A program made the translations under genes and the position numbers. This document shows positions 28,095-37,130 of a DNA stretch of 60,000 bases, one piece after another. The stretch spans positions 49,397,467 to 49,457,466 of the forward strand of contig NC_087070.1 of assembly GCF_963678635.1 (NCBI RefSeq), written 5' to 3'. The notes under the pieces were generated by a model. That model was not told where the DNA came from, ran no database searches, and worked only from the letters and a program-made list of their open reading frames with translations. The stretch is from Symsagittifera roscoffensis. Taxonomy: Eukaryota; Xenacoelomorpha; Acoela; Convolutidae. Each line of letters begins with the position of its first letter. Position 1 is the stretch's first letter.

Positions 28095-28310
28095 TTATAA
28101 ATCGTACCTGTGTATATAATCAAGGGTTTTTGAAAGTTGGAGAAATAGTTCGAATATAGTGTAGAAAATTAAAAAAATATTACAAAAAATGATTAAGAGT
28201 ATTAGAAAAGATTCAAGGATATCAAAAAGAAATATTATGAAAGTTTCAAGTATCGTAAAAAATTGTTTGAGGTTTGTGATAATTTTAGTGACTGTTTGAT
28301 AGAAGAGCAT
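28095..28310 (-). CDS. Small hydrophobic ORF, 71 aa
   Basis: ATG at 28,310 directly follows the TAA of the upstream short frame (TTAAATG overlap). Residues 18-58 are almost entirely Ile, Leu and Phe with acidic residues spaced about seven apart, so either one long membrane segment or an amphipathic coil. No family is recognised. The tight spacing with its neighbours suggests a translated multi-ORF transcript of the retroelement. Confidence 0.35.
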   Translation of the reverse strand: MLFYQTVTKIITNLKQFFTILETFIIFLFDILESFLILLIIFCNIFLIFYTIFELFLQLSKTLDYIHRYDL

Positions 28311-28544
28311 TTAAGAAATGGCTTCGTGATCGAATATTTTTTGGTGTTTGGGGCAATTTTCAAGTGTGGTCGGATTATTTATTAGTTTTTTGACAAGTGG
28401 GTTGAGTTTCGTAAAAAAATTGTTGGGGGCAATTTTTATGGTGATCGGGAGGTCTTCTTTGTCTTTATTTTCATTTGTCAAATGATCTGGGGTATTTTTG
28501 AGATTTTTATACTTTAGGCTAAATAAAATGGTCGTTCTTTTACT
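28311..28544 (-). CDS. 77-codon open frame without ATG
   Basis: It opens after a TAA at 28,545-28,547 and ends in TAA at 28,311-28,313. It contains no Met. The sequence is lysine- and asparagine-rich with a strand-like middle (DLPITIKIAPNNFFTKLNPL) and two spaced polar segments. Like the larger Met-less frame downstream it may be a 3' exon. A near-direct repeat (ACTTTAGGCTAA, near 28,511 and 28,542) sits at its start. Weak evidence overall. Confidence 0.3.
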   Translation of the reverse strand, partial: SKRTTILFSLKYKNLKNTPDHLTNENKDKEDLPITIKIAPNNFFTKLNPLVKKLINNPTTLENCPKHQKIFDHEAIS

Positions 28545-28905
28545 TTAGGCTAATTTAACATATTTGTTTGGGGGGTATTTGAGGGCTGAGTTGGGGAAAT
28601 ATTGTTGATCTTTGGTTTATTAGATAAGGGAGGGTTATGATATTATGGTGATATTTATTTTAGTTGTCAAGTTGGAGTGGTTTGCTTATTTTTGACCTGG
28701 AGGTCGTAGAGTTATAGTTATAGATATGCCTGGAGTTTAATATTTTTCGTCTAGTTGGTTTGTGTTAAAGTTATAGAAGGTGACGGATTGGATGAATCCT
28801 ATTGGCTAATTTTGAACTAGAATTGCTGCGTGTTTATCAGCATGTTATCTTGAAAAATGAAAGTGTGAAATGTTTCAGAGGTGCAAAGATTTTTAAATGT
28901 AGAAT
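28545..28905 (-). other. Pol to accessory-ORF spacer
   Basis: About 360 bp after the integrase stop with stops in all minus-strand frames. It could hold splice sites or a promoter for a downstream (accessory plus env) transcript; I see no decisive signal. Confidence 0.35.
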
Positions 28906-31900
28906 TTAAGGTTGTTTTTGAAATTCAACTTTCTTTAATATTTTAGATTGTGGGATGAATACTTTATAATTTTTACGTGGTTGATTTCTAAGTCGTGAAG
29001 ACTCTCTATGTTCTGATTTGTCGATTTGTTTTTGGGGTATTATTTGTTCTGTCATTTTTCTATTTTTTCTTTCTTTTTGAGATGTATTTTGATCGAGATT
29101 TTTTGTATTGTTTTTTGTGGTGTTTGATTTTGTATTTTGATTTCCGAGGTGAATATCATTTTGTTCCTTTGTTATGGTGTCCGTATGTGGGGTATTTTGA
29201 ATAACTTTTAAACCTGTAAAAGAATATAATTGAGTTAGTTCGCGGAGTGCGTATTCTTTTGGATAATAAGGTAATAGGTTATTTCGGTGTTGAACGATTT
29301 CTTTTTTATCTGAGTCGGTGATTTTATATGTGACATCAGTGGGTTTTGCAATTATTTGGTATGGTCCTTTACGAAGGGGTTGTAACTTTTTTGAAATTCC
29401 TTTTTGAGTATTAAAATTGGGTATTAAAACAAATGTTCCAATTTTTAAATCGGAGGCTGGTGTAAAGCGTGAATTTATTTGTTCATTAATATTTTGCCTT
29501 TGTAACAACTTTTTTGTTACCTTTTGGTAAATTTCATTGTGTTTTTTATCTCTGTTTAAAATCCATTCGGTGTGTGTACCGGAGGCTAATTTAAGAATTT
29601 GTGGGTGATGAAAATGATCTTCATCGTGTGTATGTAATAGTAGGTTATAACAAATTGAGTCTTTATTTGGTTGACAATAACCTTGTGCGTTTTTATGAGA
29701 GTTTGCTGTAAACATTATTGGTTTGCGTGGCTTTTGGTTAAAAACCATTTCATATGGTGACATTCCTAAAGTTGTCGTGATTTGTGAATTATATGCTAAG
29801 GGAAATAGTTTTACATCTGCTGACCATTCGGTATATCTTGTATCATTTCCATTGATGATACATCTGAGATATTCTTGTAATGAACGGTTCATACCTTCGA
29901 CTAAGCCGTTTGTCCAAGGTGCGTGAGATGTACGTGGTTTGTGTTTAATGTTATATAAATGACATAGTGTGATGATTTCATTATTTATGAATTCTGTACC
30001 GTTGTCTGTAACTAAAATTTCTGGTAGTCCGAATTTTGCTATCCAGTGTTCATAGAGTGTTGTGTAAGCGTAATAAGCGTTACAATGTGGTACTGGGTTA
30101 AGTGCTACATAATGTGTAAATGCGTCAACAATTACCATAATGTAGGAGTTTCCTTCGGATGAGGGTGAAATTGGTCCTTTGGTATCAAATGAGATACGAT
30201 GATTAAAGTACAAACTTTGTCCTTTAAAATCTTGTTTTTGTGCTATTTGTTTTTGATTTGGGTAAGGTTTATTTAGTTGACATACTATACAGTCATTGCA
30301 TAGTACTTTTATCCAAATTGGTGCATTTGGGAAATAAAAGTTTTGTATAAAATTTGAATATGTTTTTTCTGATCCAGAGTGTCCTTTAATATTTTGTGTA
30401 TGTGAAATATTAAAAGCTATAAGAATCATACTTAAAGGGAGACAGGGAACTGTAGATTCATTTAGTTTGTATTCTAGAAGGTCTGTGTTTTCGTTAATTG
30501 TTCTATTGTTGAATTTTCGAAAATATCTGAGGAGTGTTTTGTTTCCTAGAATAGTTGAATCTGCTTTGATAGGTTTAGTTTTATATTTGTGCCATGATTT
30601 CAGTTGTCGAATTACTGGGTCAAGGTTTTGATATTGTTTCAGTGTTGAAATTGTAATTGTTTCTGTTGGGGGGAGAAAAATGTTTTCGATTTCTAATTTA
30701 GATAAGGGTATTGTGTCAAGTGGGTCATGGAGGTCAAAAACTTGATTTATTGTGTATTTTGAATCGTTTGTTTGTGGTCCTGATAAGTTTATTTTATCAG
30801 TCAGATTTTCTTTTTCAGTTAGTGGAAAATGGTCTTTTTTAGGCGGGTGTTGTTTTATTCTTTTTTGTTGGGTGTTGTTTTTTATCCATTGTGAATATGG
30901 GATTGGTTTAAAAGTTGATGTTCCAAGTAGATCAACTTCATAGTGATTATTTTGACAATCTAAATAAAGTGGGAAATGTTGTAAATTATTTATTTGTGAT
31001 TGTTCAACGTCAGTTTTTACTGCATATTTGCATTCCAATCGGGGTGATGTTTCATTTTCTGCAAGGTAGAATTTTATGTTTTTGGGTATTTCAACTGTGG
31101 TTTTTCGTGTAAGTAATTCAGGTGGCGTATTTCGACTTAAGGTGTCTGGTAATGCAAGATTTTTTCCTGCGGTCCAAACTATATGTAAGTTTGGGAATTT
31201 CATTAAAATGAGTTGAAATCTATAAACTCGGTGGTTTGGATTAGACTTTTGTGTAAAAAGAAAGATGATTGGTTTGTGGTCTGTGAATAGAACTGTGGGA
31301 TGTTTTGATCCAAGTATCAGAAATTCATATTCTGTTAGTGTATATATTATGGCTGTACATTCTCTCATTAGAGTTGAGAGTCTTAGTTCTGCTTGAGTGA
31401 ATAATCGAGAATTTGCTGATATGAGGTTCATTTTATTTGTACTATTATGTGATTGTAATAATGCTGCGCCGATGCCAAAGTTCGAAGCATCGCACATTGC
31501 ATAAAATGGTTGATTTGAATCTGGAATTGTGTTTGAAATTTGTTCAGTTAGAAGTTTTTTAATTTCTTCAAATCGTGCTTGATGTTCTATATTCCATTCA
31601 AAATTATTTTGTTGTCTAAGTATGTTATAGAATGGTCGTAGATATAATTGCATTTTATAAACATATTTGCTTAAAAAGTTTAACATTCCAAGGAATTCTT
31701 GGATTTTCTTTTTATTTGTTGGTGGTTGGAGTTTTTGAATAGCGTCTATACGTGATTTCAATGGAGTGATTGTTTTTCTTTCTATATTATGCCCTAAGAA
31801 TTTAACTTTTGTCAAAAAGAAGTGTGATTTATCGGGGGCGGCCTTCAGATTTTCGCTCTGAAGTATTTGGTGATATTGTTCTAAAACATTGAACATTTCC

Positions 31901-32046
31901 TCTTTTGTTTGTGATTGCATAAAAACATCGTCTAAATAGGTGATTGCGTTTTTCTTGAGTATTAGTGGTCGAAAAATTTTGCTCATAAAAGCTGAAAATT
32001 CCATAGAATAAGCGGTTGAATTCGTATTGTTGATTTCCAATAACAA
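28906..32046 (-). CDS. pol: Pol: C-terminal RT, RNase H and integrase
   Basis: 1,046 codons; the first 15 or so are out-of-frame relative to true RT because of a frameshift. RT continues with FSAFMSKIF and the catalytic YLDD at 37-40, then the connection domain. RNase H has AMCDASNFGIGAALL, RECTAI and TDHKP. Integrase follows: an H-H-C-C zinc segment (HTQNIKGHSG ... CNDCIVC), the core Asp in SFDTKGP, Asp in VTDNGTEF and Glu in NGLVEGMNRS. A C-terminal GPY-type module (LRKGPYQIIAKP) and a basic tail end the protein. Domain order RT-RH-IN and these motifs place it with Ty3/gypsy-like (Metaviridae) pol. Apart from the RT break all domains appear intact. Confidence 0.88.
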   Translation of the reverse strand: MLLEINNTNSTAYSMEFSAFMSKIFRPLILKKNAITYLDDVFMQSQTKEEMFNVLEQYHQILQSENLKAAPDKSHFFLTKVKFLGHNIERKTITPLKSRIDAIQKLQPPTNKKKIQEFLGMLNFLSKYVYKMQLYLRPFYNILRQQNNFEWNIEHQARFEEIKKLLTEQISNTIPDSNQPFYAMCDASNFGIGAALLQSHNSTNKMNLISANSRLFTQAELRLSTLMRECTAIIYTLTEYEFLILGSKHPTVLFTDHKPIIFLFTQKSNPNHRVYRFQLILMKFPNLHIVWTAGKNLALPDTLSRNTPPELLTRKTTVEIPKNIKFYLAENETSPRLECKYAVKTDVEQSQINNLQHFPLYLDCQNNHYEVDLLGTSTFKPIPYSQWIKNNTQQKRIKQHPPKKDHFPLTEKENLTDKINLSGPQTNDSKYTINQVFDLHDPLDTIPLSKLEIENIFLPPTETITISTLKQYQNLDPVIRQLKSWHKYKTKPIKADSTILGNKTLLRYFRKFNNRTINENTDLLEYKLNESTVPCLPLSMILIAFNISHTQNIKGHSGSEKTYSNFIQNFYFPNAPIWIKVLCNDCIVCQLNKPYPNQKQIAQKQDFKGQSLYFNHRISFDTKGPISPSSEGNSYIMVIVDAFTHYVALNPVPHCNAYYAYTTLYEHWIAKFGLPEILVTDNGTEFINNEIITLCHLYNIKHKPRTSHAPWTNGLVEGMNRSLQEYLRCIINGNDTRYTEWSADVKLFPLAYNSQITTTLGMSPYEMVFNQKPRKPIMFTANSHKNAQGYCQPNKDSICYNLLLHTHDEDHFHHPQILKLASGTHTEWILNRDKKHNEIYQKVTKKLLQRQNINEQINSRFTPASDLKIGTFVLIPNFNTQKGISKKLQPLRKGPYQIIAKPTDVTYKITDSDKKEIVQHRNNLLPYYPKEYALRELTQLYSFTGLKVIQNTPHTDTITKEQNDIHLGNQNTKSNTTKNNTKNLDQNTSQKERKNRKMTEQIIPQKQIDKSEHRESSRLRNQPRKNYKVFIPQSKILKKVEFQKQP

Positions 32047-32968
32047 ATTGTGTTAAGCGTCGTGATTGTTCATCTAATGGCATTTGATTATATGCACTAT
32101 TCATATCGGCGGTGGTAAAGTATTTTCCGTTTATTTTTGTTAAAATAACTTGTATTGGTTCAATGGGCCAATTACACTTTGATTCATCTATGAGTGAGTT
32201 GAGGTATCTAGCATCGAGAACAATTTTTAATGATTCTCCTTTGGCTAGAATGATAACAGGGTTGATAAATGTGTTGCCTTTTGGTTGTTCCTCTTTGTTT
32301 ACTGGTGATATAATGTTGTATTGTTCTAAAATGTCGAGTAATCTGTTCACTTTATCGTGTAAGTGAATTGGTACTTTACTTGCTCTTTGTTTTTTGAAAA
32401 CTGCGTCTGGTTTTAATGGGAGATGTAGTAATGAGCTGATTTTGCCAACATCAAATTTGGATGTTGCATAGACTGATGAATATTTAATTAGCTGTTTTGC
32501 TAGTTTTTCAAATTCGTCTTGTGTTATTTGTGAATGTTGGAAATTAAACATTGTTAAAAATTTCTGTTGATTCTCTGTGTAGTTACTTATGTTGAATGTA
32601 GGTTTGAAATATGGGGTTTTTGTGAAATAATCCGTATTTCTGTTTTCGTTACTTATTATATTATTTATAGATAATTCTTCATTAAGGATTGTGGATTGGC
32701 AAATATCTAGTAATTGGAGTATATTTTTTACACGATATGCTTTTTCGTGTATTGGTAATATTGTAGCGTTGGTTTCGCAATAGCCTAAAAGTCCTAAAGG
32801 TAATGTTACTTGGTAAGGTGTATTGTTGTATACATGTAAGGGAATAATATCTGAATTCGAGTTTTTCAAATATTTTATTGATGAGATTGTGATTTTGAAA
32901 AACTTATGAATAGGTTTGAATTCAAAATCTGACATATAAAATTTTTGTTTGTTTTGTTTTTTTATCAT
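31829..32968 (-). pseudogene. pol: Pol: N-terminal RT part, broken by a frameshift
   Basis: The frame opens at 32,968, overlaps the protease by 47 bp in the +1 frame, and carries RT fingers and palm: VIILAKGESLKIVLDARYLN, FTTADMNSAYNQMPLDEQSR (first catalytic Asp) and FNRLFYG. Near 32,010-31,990 the sequence loses frame: the next RT block (FSAFM) is found in the frame of the downstream ORF. The stretch joining them is about five codons shorter than in typical RTs, so a small deletion rather than a programmed shift is likely. The last 60 codons of this frame are therefore spurious. This lesion would disable reverse transcription from this copy. Confidence 0.8.
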
Positions 32969-33767
32969 ATTGGTGAACTTGTTTGATTGAAAAATTATAG
33001 ATGTTTCCTGATAGTGGTTTCAAGTGTTTTCTTTGCTGGTTATATATTGGGTAAAATTTTGAAAAAAATGGTGGTTGTTTATTTAATCTTTGAAAAAATG
33101 TTAGGGATGTGTCTTTTGTTTTTGTATATTTATCTTTGATTAATATTTTACTATTCAAGATGTTGATTGTTGGTATATATTTAGAGATAAATGGTATTCC
33201 AATGATATTATGTTTAATATCAGTGATATGGAATATTTGTTTAAATGGTTTGGTTAAAATTTTGTTTTGCTCCATTGTTCTTGTGGGGAGAAGAAATAAT
33301 TGAATTTTTCCGTAGTTTATTAATGTTGATCCTTGTGCTGTTGCTAGTTTGCTGGAGGTTTCAAGAGGTGTTAGCTTTGGGTGTAAGGTTTTTATTTCAT
33401 TCCATGTGGGAATGTTTATTATATTTGATTCTGCTCCTGAATCAATTAAAAAATCAATTTCAAGATCTGGTGGTTGAAATTCTTTGCTTTTTGGGCTTTC
33501 CAAAAGAAATGGTATTGTCCAAATTTTTTCTTTGGGTTGTTCTTTTTGTATGTTTTGATAGATGTGATTTGTATTTAAACATTTTGTTTTTTCTTTCTCA
33601 TTGGTTTGGTTTGTAGTGTTAATTTCATTAGTTTTTTGTGTCGTCAGTGTGGAATGGACGGGTTCAATATAATAATTGTGAAGGAGTTCTGATTGATTCT
33701 CATATATGTGTGATGAAAAAGGTTCTTCATATATAACAGGTTCATAGTCATTTTCGACTTTTATCAT
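32922..33767 (-). CDS. pro: Retropepsin-like aspartic protease
   Basis: 281 residues from the first ATG, but the frame is open back to a TAA at 34,116-34,118 and is the same frame as Gag. The catalytic motif LIDSGAES is at 107-114 (Asp109-Ser-Gly) and the HNIIGIPFI strand corresponds to the second conserved hydrophobic-Gly motif (I-I-G) of retropepsins. The N-terminal 100 residues are a polar linker. The C-terminus runs into an A-rich stretch shared with the start of RT. It would process Gag and Pol. No inactivating change is visible inside it. Confidence 0.82.
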   Translation of the reverse strand: MIKVENDYEPVIYEEPFSSHIYENQSELLHNYYIEPVHSTLTTQKTNEINTTNQTNEKEKTKCLNTNHIYQNIQKEQPKEKIWTIPFLLESPKSKEFQPPDLEIDFLIDSGAESNIINIPTWNEIKTLHPKLTPLETSSKLATAQGSTLINYGKIQLFLLPTRTMEQNKILTKPFKQIFHITDIKHNIIGIPFISKYIPTINILNSKILIKDKYTKTKDTSLTFFQRLNKQPPFFSKFYPIYNQQRKHLKPLSGNIYNFSIKQVHQYDKKTKQTKILYVRF

Positions 33768-34115
33768 GTTGATGGAGAGAGTGTTTTCTGCATCGCTTTC
33801 TGAATCTGATGATTCACAGTTTATTTGGTTGAGTTGTAACGTATCAGTTACTGTGTCATCAATACCTGGAGGGTCTGATGTTGTTTCTGGATTAGATTGT
33901 ACTTGATTAATATGTCTTTGATGTTTAGGTGTACTACTTCTGTGGCGATTATTAGAATTATTATAGTTATTATTATTCCGGTGTGGTGATTGGGAATAAT
34001 TTCTATAACGATTATTATAACTTGAGTGTCGATTTTGTGAATTATTTCGCGATCTGTTTTGGTAATTATTGTTTGGTCTGTTATAGTTCGATCTATTATA
34101 TGAGTTATTCCTTGA

Positions 34116-35516
34116 TTAATTGTTCGGGTAATTCTGGTTTCGGTTGTTTGAATAACTTCTATTCCGATTGTTTGAGTAGTTTCTATTCCTATTGTATGAT
34201 GAATTTCGTGATTGATTGTTTGGATAATAATTATTTCTTGATTGGGAATTAGATCTAGAAACAAATCGTTGTGTATTTGAATGTGATCTGGAGTAGTTAT
34301 TTCGACTATTTGGTCTATTGTAGTGATTTTGTGATGAATTATGCGTGTTTCTTCGTTCTGGTGATCTTCCTCTATAACTTGAGTTATATGGTGATTGATT
34401 TCTTGTATAATTTGTATTGTTCGGGAGTGGTTTTCCTGAACTGTTGTTGCTGTAGACTGTTTTGTTCGGTAGATTTTGATCTTTTTTCATGTATTGATAG
34501 AATGATTTATTTGGTTCTTTATATTTTTGAGGTTTATTTTGATTGTCTTGCTGTTTTTGTCTACATTCAGAAATACTATGTCCGTATCGTCGGCAATAAT
34601 TACACCATTTTTTGAAAGATGGTTTGCCTTTAAAGTTTGGGTGTTTTTCGTAAATATTGAGTATTTCAGTGATTTTTTCAACGAGATCTGTATCTGATTC
34701 TTGTATATTGTTTATATTTGTGGAAGCTGTTTCAATTCTGTTAACGTATTGTAATTTCAGATTTTCCGTTTCTTCTAGTTTCATCGTGATTTCTACTTGT
34801 TCTAATTTGTCTACTAGTTTTCGAAAATCTAAATCGGGTTCTCGAATTGACGAAGGATGGGATGCTCTCTTTTTTATTGCTATTTTCCTTAATTGTGGTG
34901 TTAAGGTCATCATTAAGATTTCTGTCATCTTTGTGTTTTTATAGTCATGTGTATTTAATGAATATGCTTTTCGAACTAGTGTTTCGATTCGTACTGCTAA
35001 TTGCTTGACGGTTTCGTTTGGTAATCTGCGAATTTCATTACATAAAACTCTTTGTTGTTGTTTGTTTCTTTCGGAGTCAAACATTTTTGAAAATTCTTGT
35101 GTAAATCTTTTCCAATTTGATTTTATTTCTATAGGCAATACTGAAAACCATTTTTGGGCTGCGCCATCTAGAGTTGTTTGTATTAACGCTGTGCGTCGAT
35201 GTATCCAGTTTTGATGTAGTGGCGTATTAATTGGTTCAGGTCCTATATTTAAAATCAAATTTGCTGTGACTGCATTTAAATAGTCTTCTACAGAATATTC
35301 AGGGTCTGTTCCTGTGAATACCATTAAAGGTTTATTTGATGTTATTGATGATCCACCCATAAGGTATGGATTCATCGTCATTTGTAATGATTCTGCTGCA
35401 TTTGGCATTTGAGAAAAATTTGAAAGTTGATTTCTTGTTATTTCGTGTTGTTGAAGATAATATGGGAGTGGTATTTCATTTTGCATTTGTGCTGGTTGGT
35501 ACGAGTTTGCAATCAT
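34116..35516 (-). CDS. gag: Gag with CCHC zinc knuckle
   Basis: 466 residues from ATG; 35 further sense codons lie upstream to the TAA that ends the 502-aa ORF in the same frame. Residues 62-260 are a retrotransposon gag capsid domain (VFTGTDPEYSVEDYL, LDGAAQKWFSVL, WKRFTQEFSKMF, ETVKQLAVRIETL). The zinc knuckle C-x2-C-x4-H-x4-C is at 305-318. A long Asn/Arg/Ser/Tyr-rich basic tail, likely nucleic-acid binding, follows. The stop TAA replaces the Gln of a repeated NNQSRN motif in that tail, and the frame continues in the same composition into the protease, so this stop may be a mutation or a readthrough site. Confidence 0.88.
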   Translation of the reverse strand: MIANSYQPAQMQNEIPLPYYLQQHEITRNQLSNFSQMPNAAESLQMTMNPYLMGGSSITSNKPLMVFTGTDPEYSVEDYLNAVTANLILNIGPEPINTPLHQNWIHRRTALIQTTLDGAAQKWFSVLPIEIKSNWKRFTQEFSKMFDSERNKQQQRVLCNEIRRLPNETVKQLAVRIETLVRKAYSLNTHDYKNTKMTEILMMTLTPQLRKIAIKKRASHPSSIREPDLDFRKLVDKLEQVEITMKLEETENLKLQYVNRIETASTNINNIQESDTDLVEKITEILNIYEKHPNFKGKPSFKKWCNYCRRYGHSISECRQKQQDNQNKPQKYKEPNKSFYQYMKKDQNLPNKTVYSNNSSGKPLPNNTNYTRNQSPYNSSYRGRSPERRNTHNSSQNHYNRPNSRNNYSRSHSNTQRFVSRSNSQSRNNYYPNNQSRNSSYNRNRNYSNNRNRSYSNNRNQNYPNN

Positions 35517-35621
35517 TGGGTTTTGTTGCTGAATTGGTTGAAAAGATTTATTAATTGGGTTTTGTTGTTGAATTGGTTGTTGAATTTGTGTATCTATTGG
35601 TTGTGGAGAAAAAATTCTATG

Positions 35622-37130
35622 TTATGTATGTGGTTTCTGTATTCCTTGTCCACGATATTCTTGATTATAGGGTGTAAATATATCTGGTTGTAAGAAATCA
35701 TCATCTGAGGATAAGTAATCCATTTGATAAGATGTTTGTTTTTTATTTTTATTTTGTTGAAAAAATGGATAGTTTTCACTACGATCCTGTGGAGGATGTA
35801 AATTTGTGTGGAAATTTACTGAATTAGGTGGTGCCATTGGGTTATCCCAGTTTCGAGATCTTGTATAATTACCAAAATTTTTTCGTGGTTGATAACTTGT
35901 TTTTGATGGATGTGTGTAATTATAATTATGGTCTGCAAAGTTGTTTCTAGTGAACGTTTTGCGTGTTTTTGGCGGTATTGTCATGGGTCTGTATGTTTGG
36001 TAATCCATGTGTGAATATTTTGGAGCAACCGAAGGTTTAACGGTTGATTGTAATGTTACCTGTGTTTGTGAAGAATTTGTATTTCTTGGTGTTGTTAAGT
36101 TTGGACGTATTGGTGAAATACTTTGTTGTGTAGTTGTTGTGTGTACGATTTCTTCATTTATGAAGTGTGATGGTGTCTGGATATCTTGTTGAGTAAGATT
36201 CCTAGTTCCATTGAGGTTTTCATTGTGTATGACTGTAGAGTTTAAACTATTATTTTGCATATCGGGTAAAAATGTATTATAGTTTAATGGTGTTGCATCA
36301 ATGGTTAATGGTATTACTCGTACATAATCTCTTACATAAGATATCGTACTTATTGCTTGACTTGAGATTGATTGTGGGAAGTTTATGAATGCGGGATGAG
36401 ACCATTCGGGGTCCCAAACATAGTCTGATTGTTCTGTGATGGCAGTATCATCGTTGGAGTTTTGGGGTCTAAAATTTTTTCTTGCTTGTGAAATTAAATC
36501 AATATTATGTGTGAAATAATCTATTATGAACCATGCCAAGATTTTTTGTAAGTCGTGTTTTGTATGTTGTGAAACTTCATCTTTCGTGAAATTTTCTTTA
36601 ATTATATTTAGAAAATTAGAGAGTAGTGTGATTTCATGTCGTACTCTTATATGTTTAGATGTTTCTGTTGGTGAGACATTTGGTATCTGGATTTCGTTTT
36701 CTAATATCGAGATATAACTATATATTATCGCAAAAACTTCATTGGTGAATATGGAGTTTGCTCTTTGTGAGTTATTATATTGGATGCTTTTTATATATTC
36801 TGAGAATATTTTTGAGAATTCTAAATCAAGGTCGTCTGTTTGAATTATATATTTACTGTGATTCTGGTTTGGTGAGCTGAATTCTATGGAGTAGATTCCG
36901 TATTGTTGTGTTAGGTTACATATATCTTTTAGATAGTGATCGATAATTTGTCTTTTGATTTTTACATCTGGGAACTCTGTTTTACATGGACTGATTCCGG
37001 GTTCAAACAAATTTAAGAGTAAATTTTTGCAGAATATATGCTGTCCTCTATCAGTGGTTGCGTCTACGATAAAGGGGAAAATATCATCATCATCTGGACT
37101 TTCTTCACCTGGGGTGTGCGTTGAGCTCAT
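35622..37130 (-). CDS. 502-aa ORF upstream of gag, same frame
   Basis: ATG at 37,130, overlapping the 155-aa ORF by 26 bp. Residues 1-230 look folded and helical (LLNLFEP, FSKIFSEYIKSIQ, ILAWFIIDYFTHNI). The rest is Asn/Thr/Gln-rich with Arg-rich patches (YRPMTIPPKTRKTFTRNN, RSRNWDN), probably disordered and RNA-binding. It ends in TAA at 35,622, after which the same frame stays open into Gag. It could be an N-terminal extension of Gag (a matrix-like domain) interrupted by a nonsense codon, or a separate accessory protein read through at the stop. I recognise no homologue. Confidence 0.65.
   Translation of the reverse strand: MSSTHTPGEESPDDDDIFPFIVDATTDRGQHIFCKNLLLNLFEPGISPCKTEFPDVKIKRQIIDHYLKDICNLTQQYGIYSIEFSSPNQNHSKYIIQTDDLDLEFSKIFSEYIKSIQYNNSQRANSIFTNEVFAIIYSYISILENEIQIPNVSPTETSKHIRVRHEITLLSNFLNIIKENFTKDEVSQHTKHDLQKILAWFIIDYFTHNIDLISQARKNFRPQNSNDDTAITEQSDYVWDPEWSHPAFINFPQSISSQAISTISYVRDYVRVIPLTIDATPLNYNTFLPDMQNNSLNSTVIHNENLNGTRNLTQQDIQTPSHFINEEIVHTTTTQQSISPIRPNLTTPRNTNSSQTQVTLQSTVKPSVAPKYSHMDYQTYRPMTIPPKTRKTFTRNNFADHNYNYTHPSKTSYQPRKNFGNYTRSRNWDNPMAPPNSVNFHTNLHPPQDRSENYPFFQQNKNKKQTSYQMDYLSSDDDFLQPDIFTPYNQEYRGQGIQKPHT

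Noticed and set aside
32922-32968. Programmed -1 frameshift site between protease and RT
   Set aside because: An A-rich run is present, but the RT frame is +1 relative to protease and no heptamer has the right phase. Internal initiation, a +1 event or an indel is equally possible, so no slippery site is annotated.
33848-34264. Ile/Thr-rich 138-codon frame on the minus strand overlapping the Gag tail
   Set aside because: It is the alternative frame of the Asn/Arg-rich Gag repeats. The true coding frame continues through the TAA at 34,116 in the Gag register, with matching composition.
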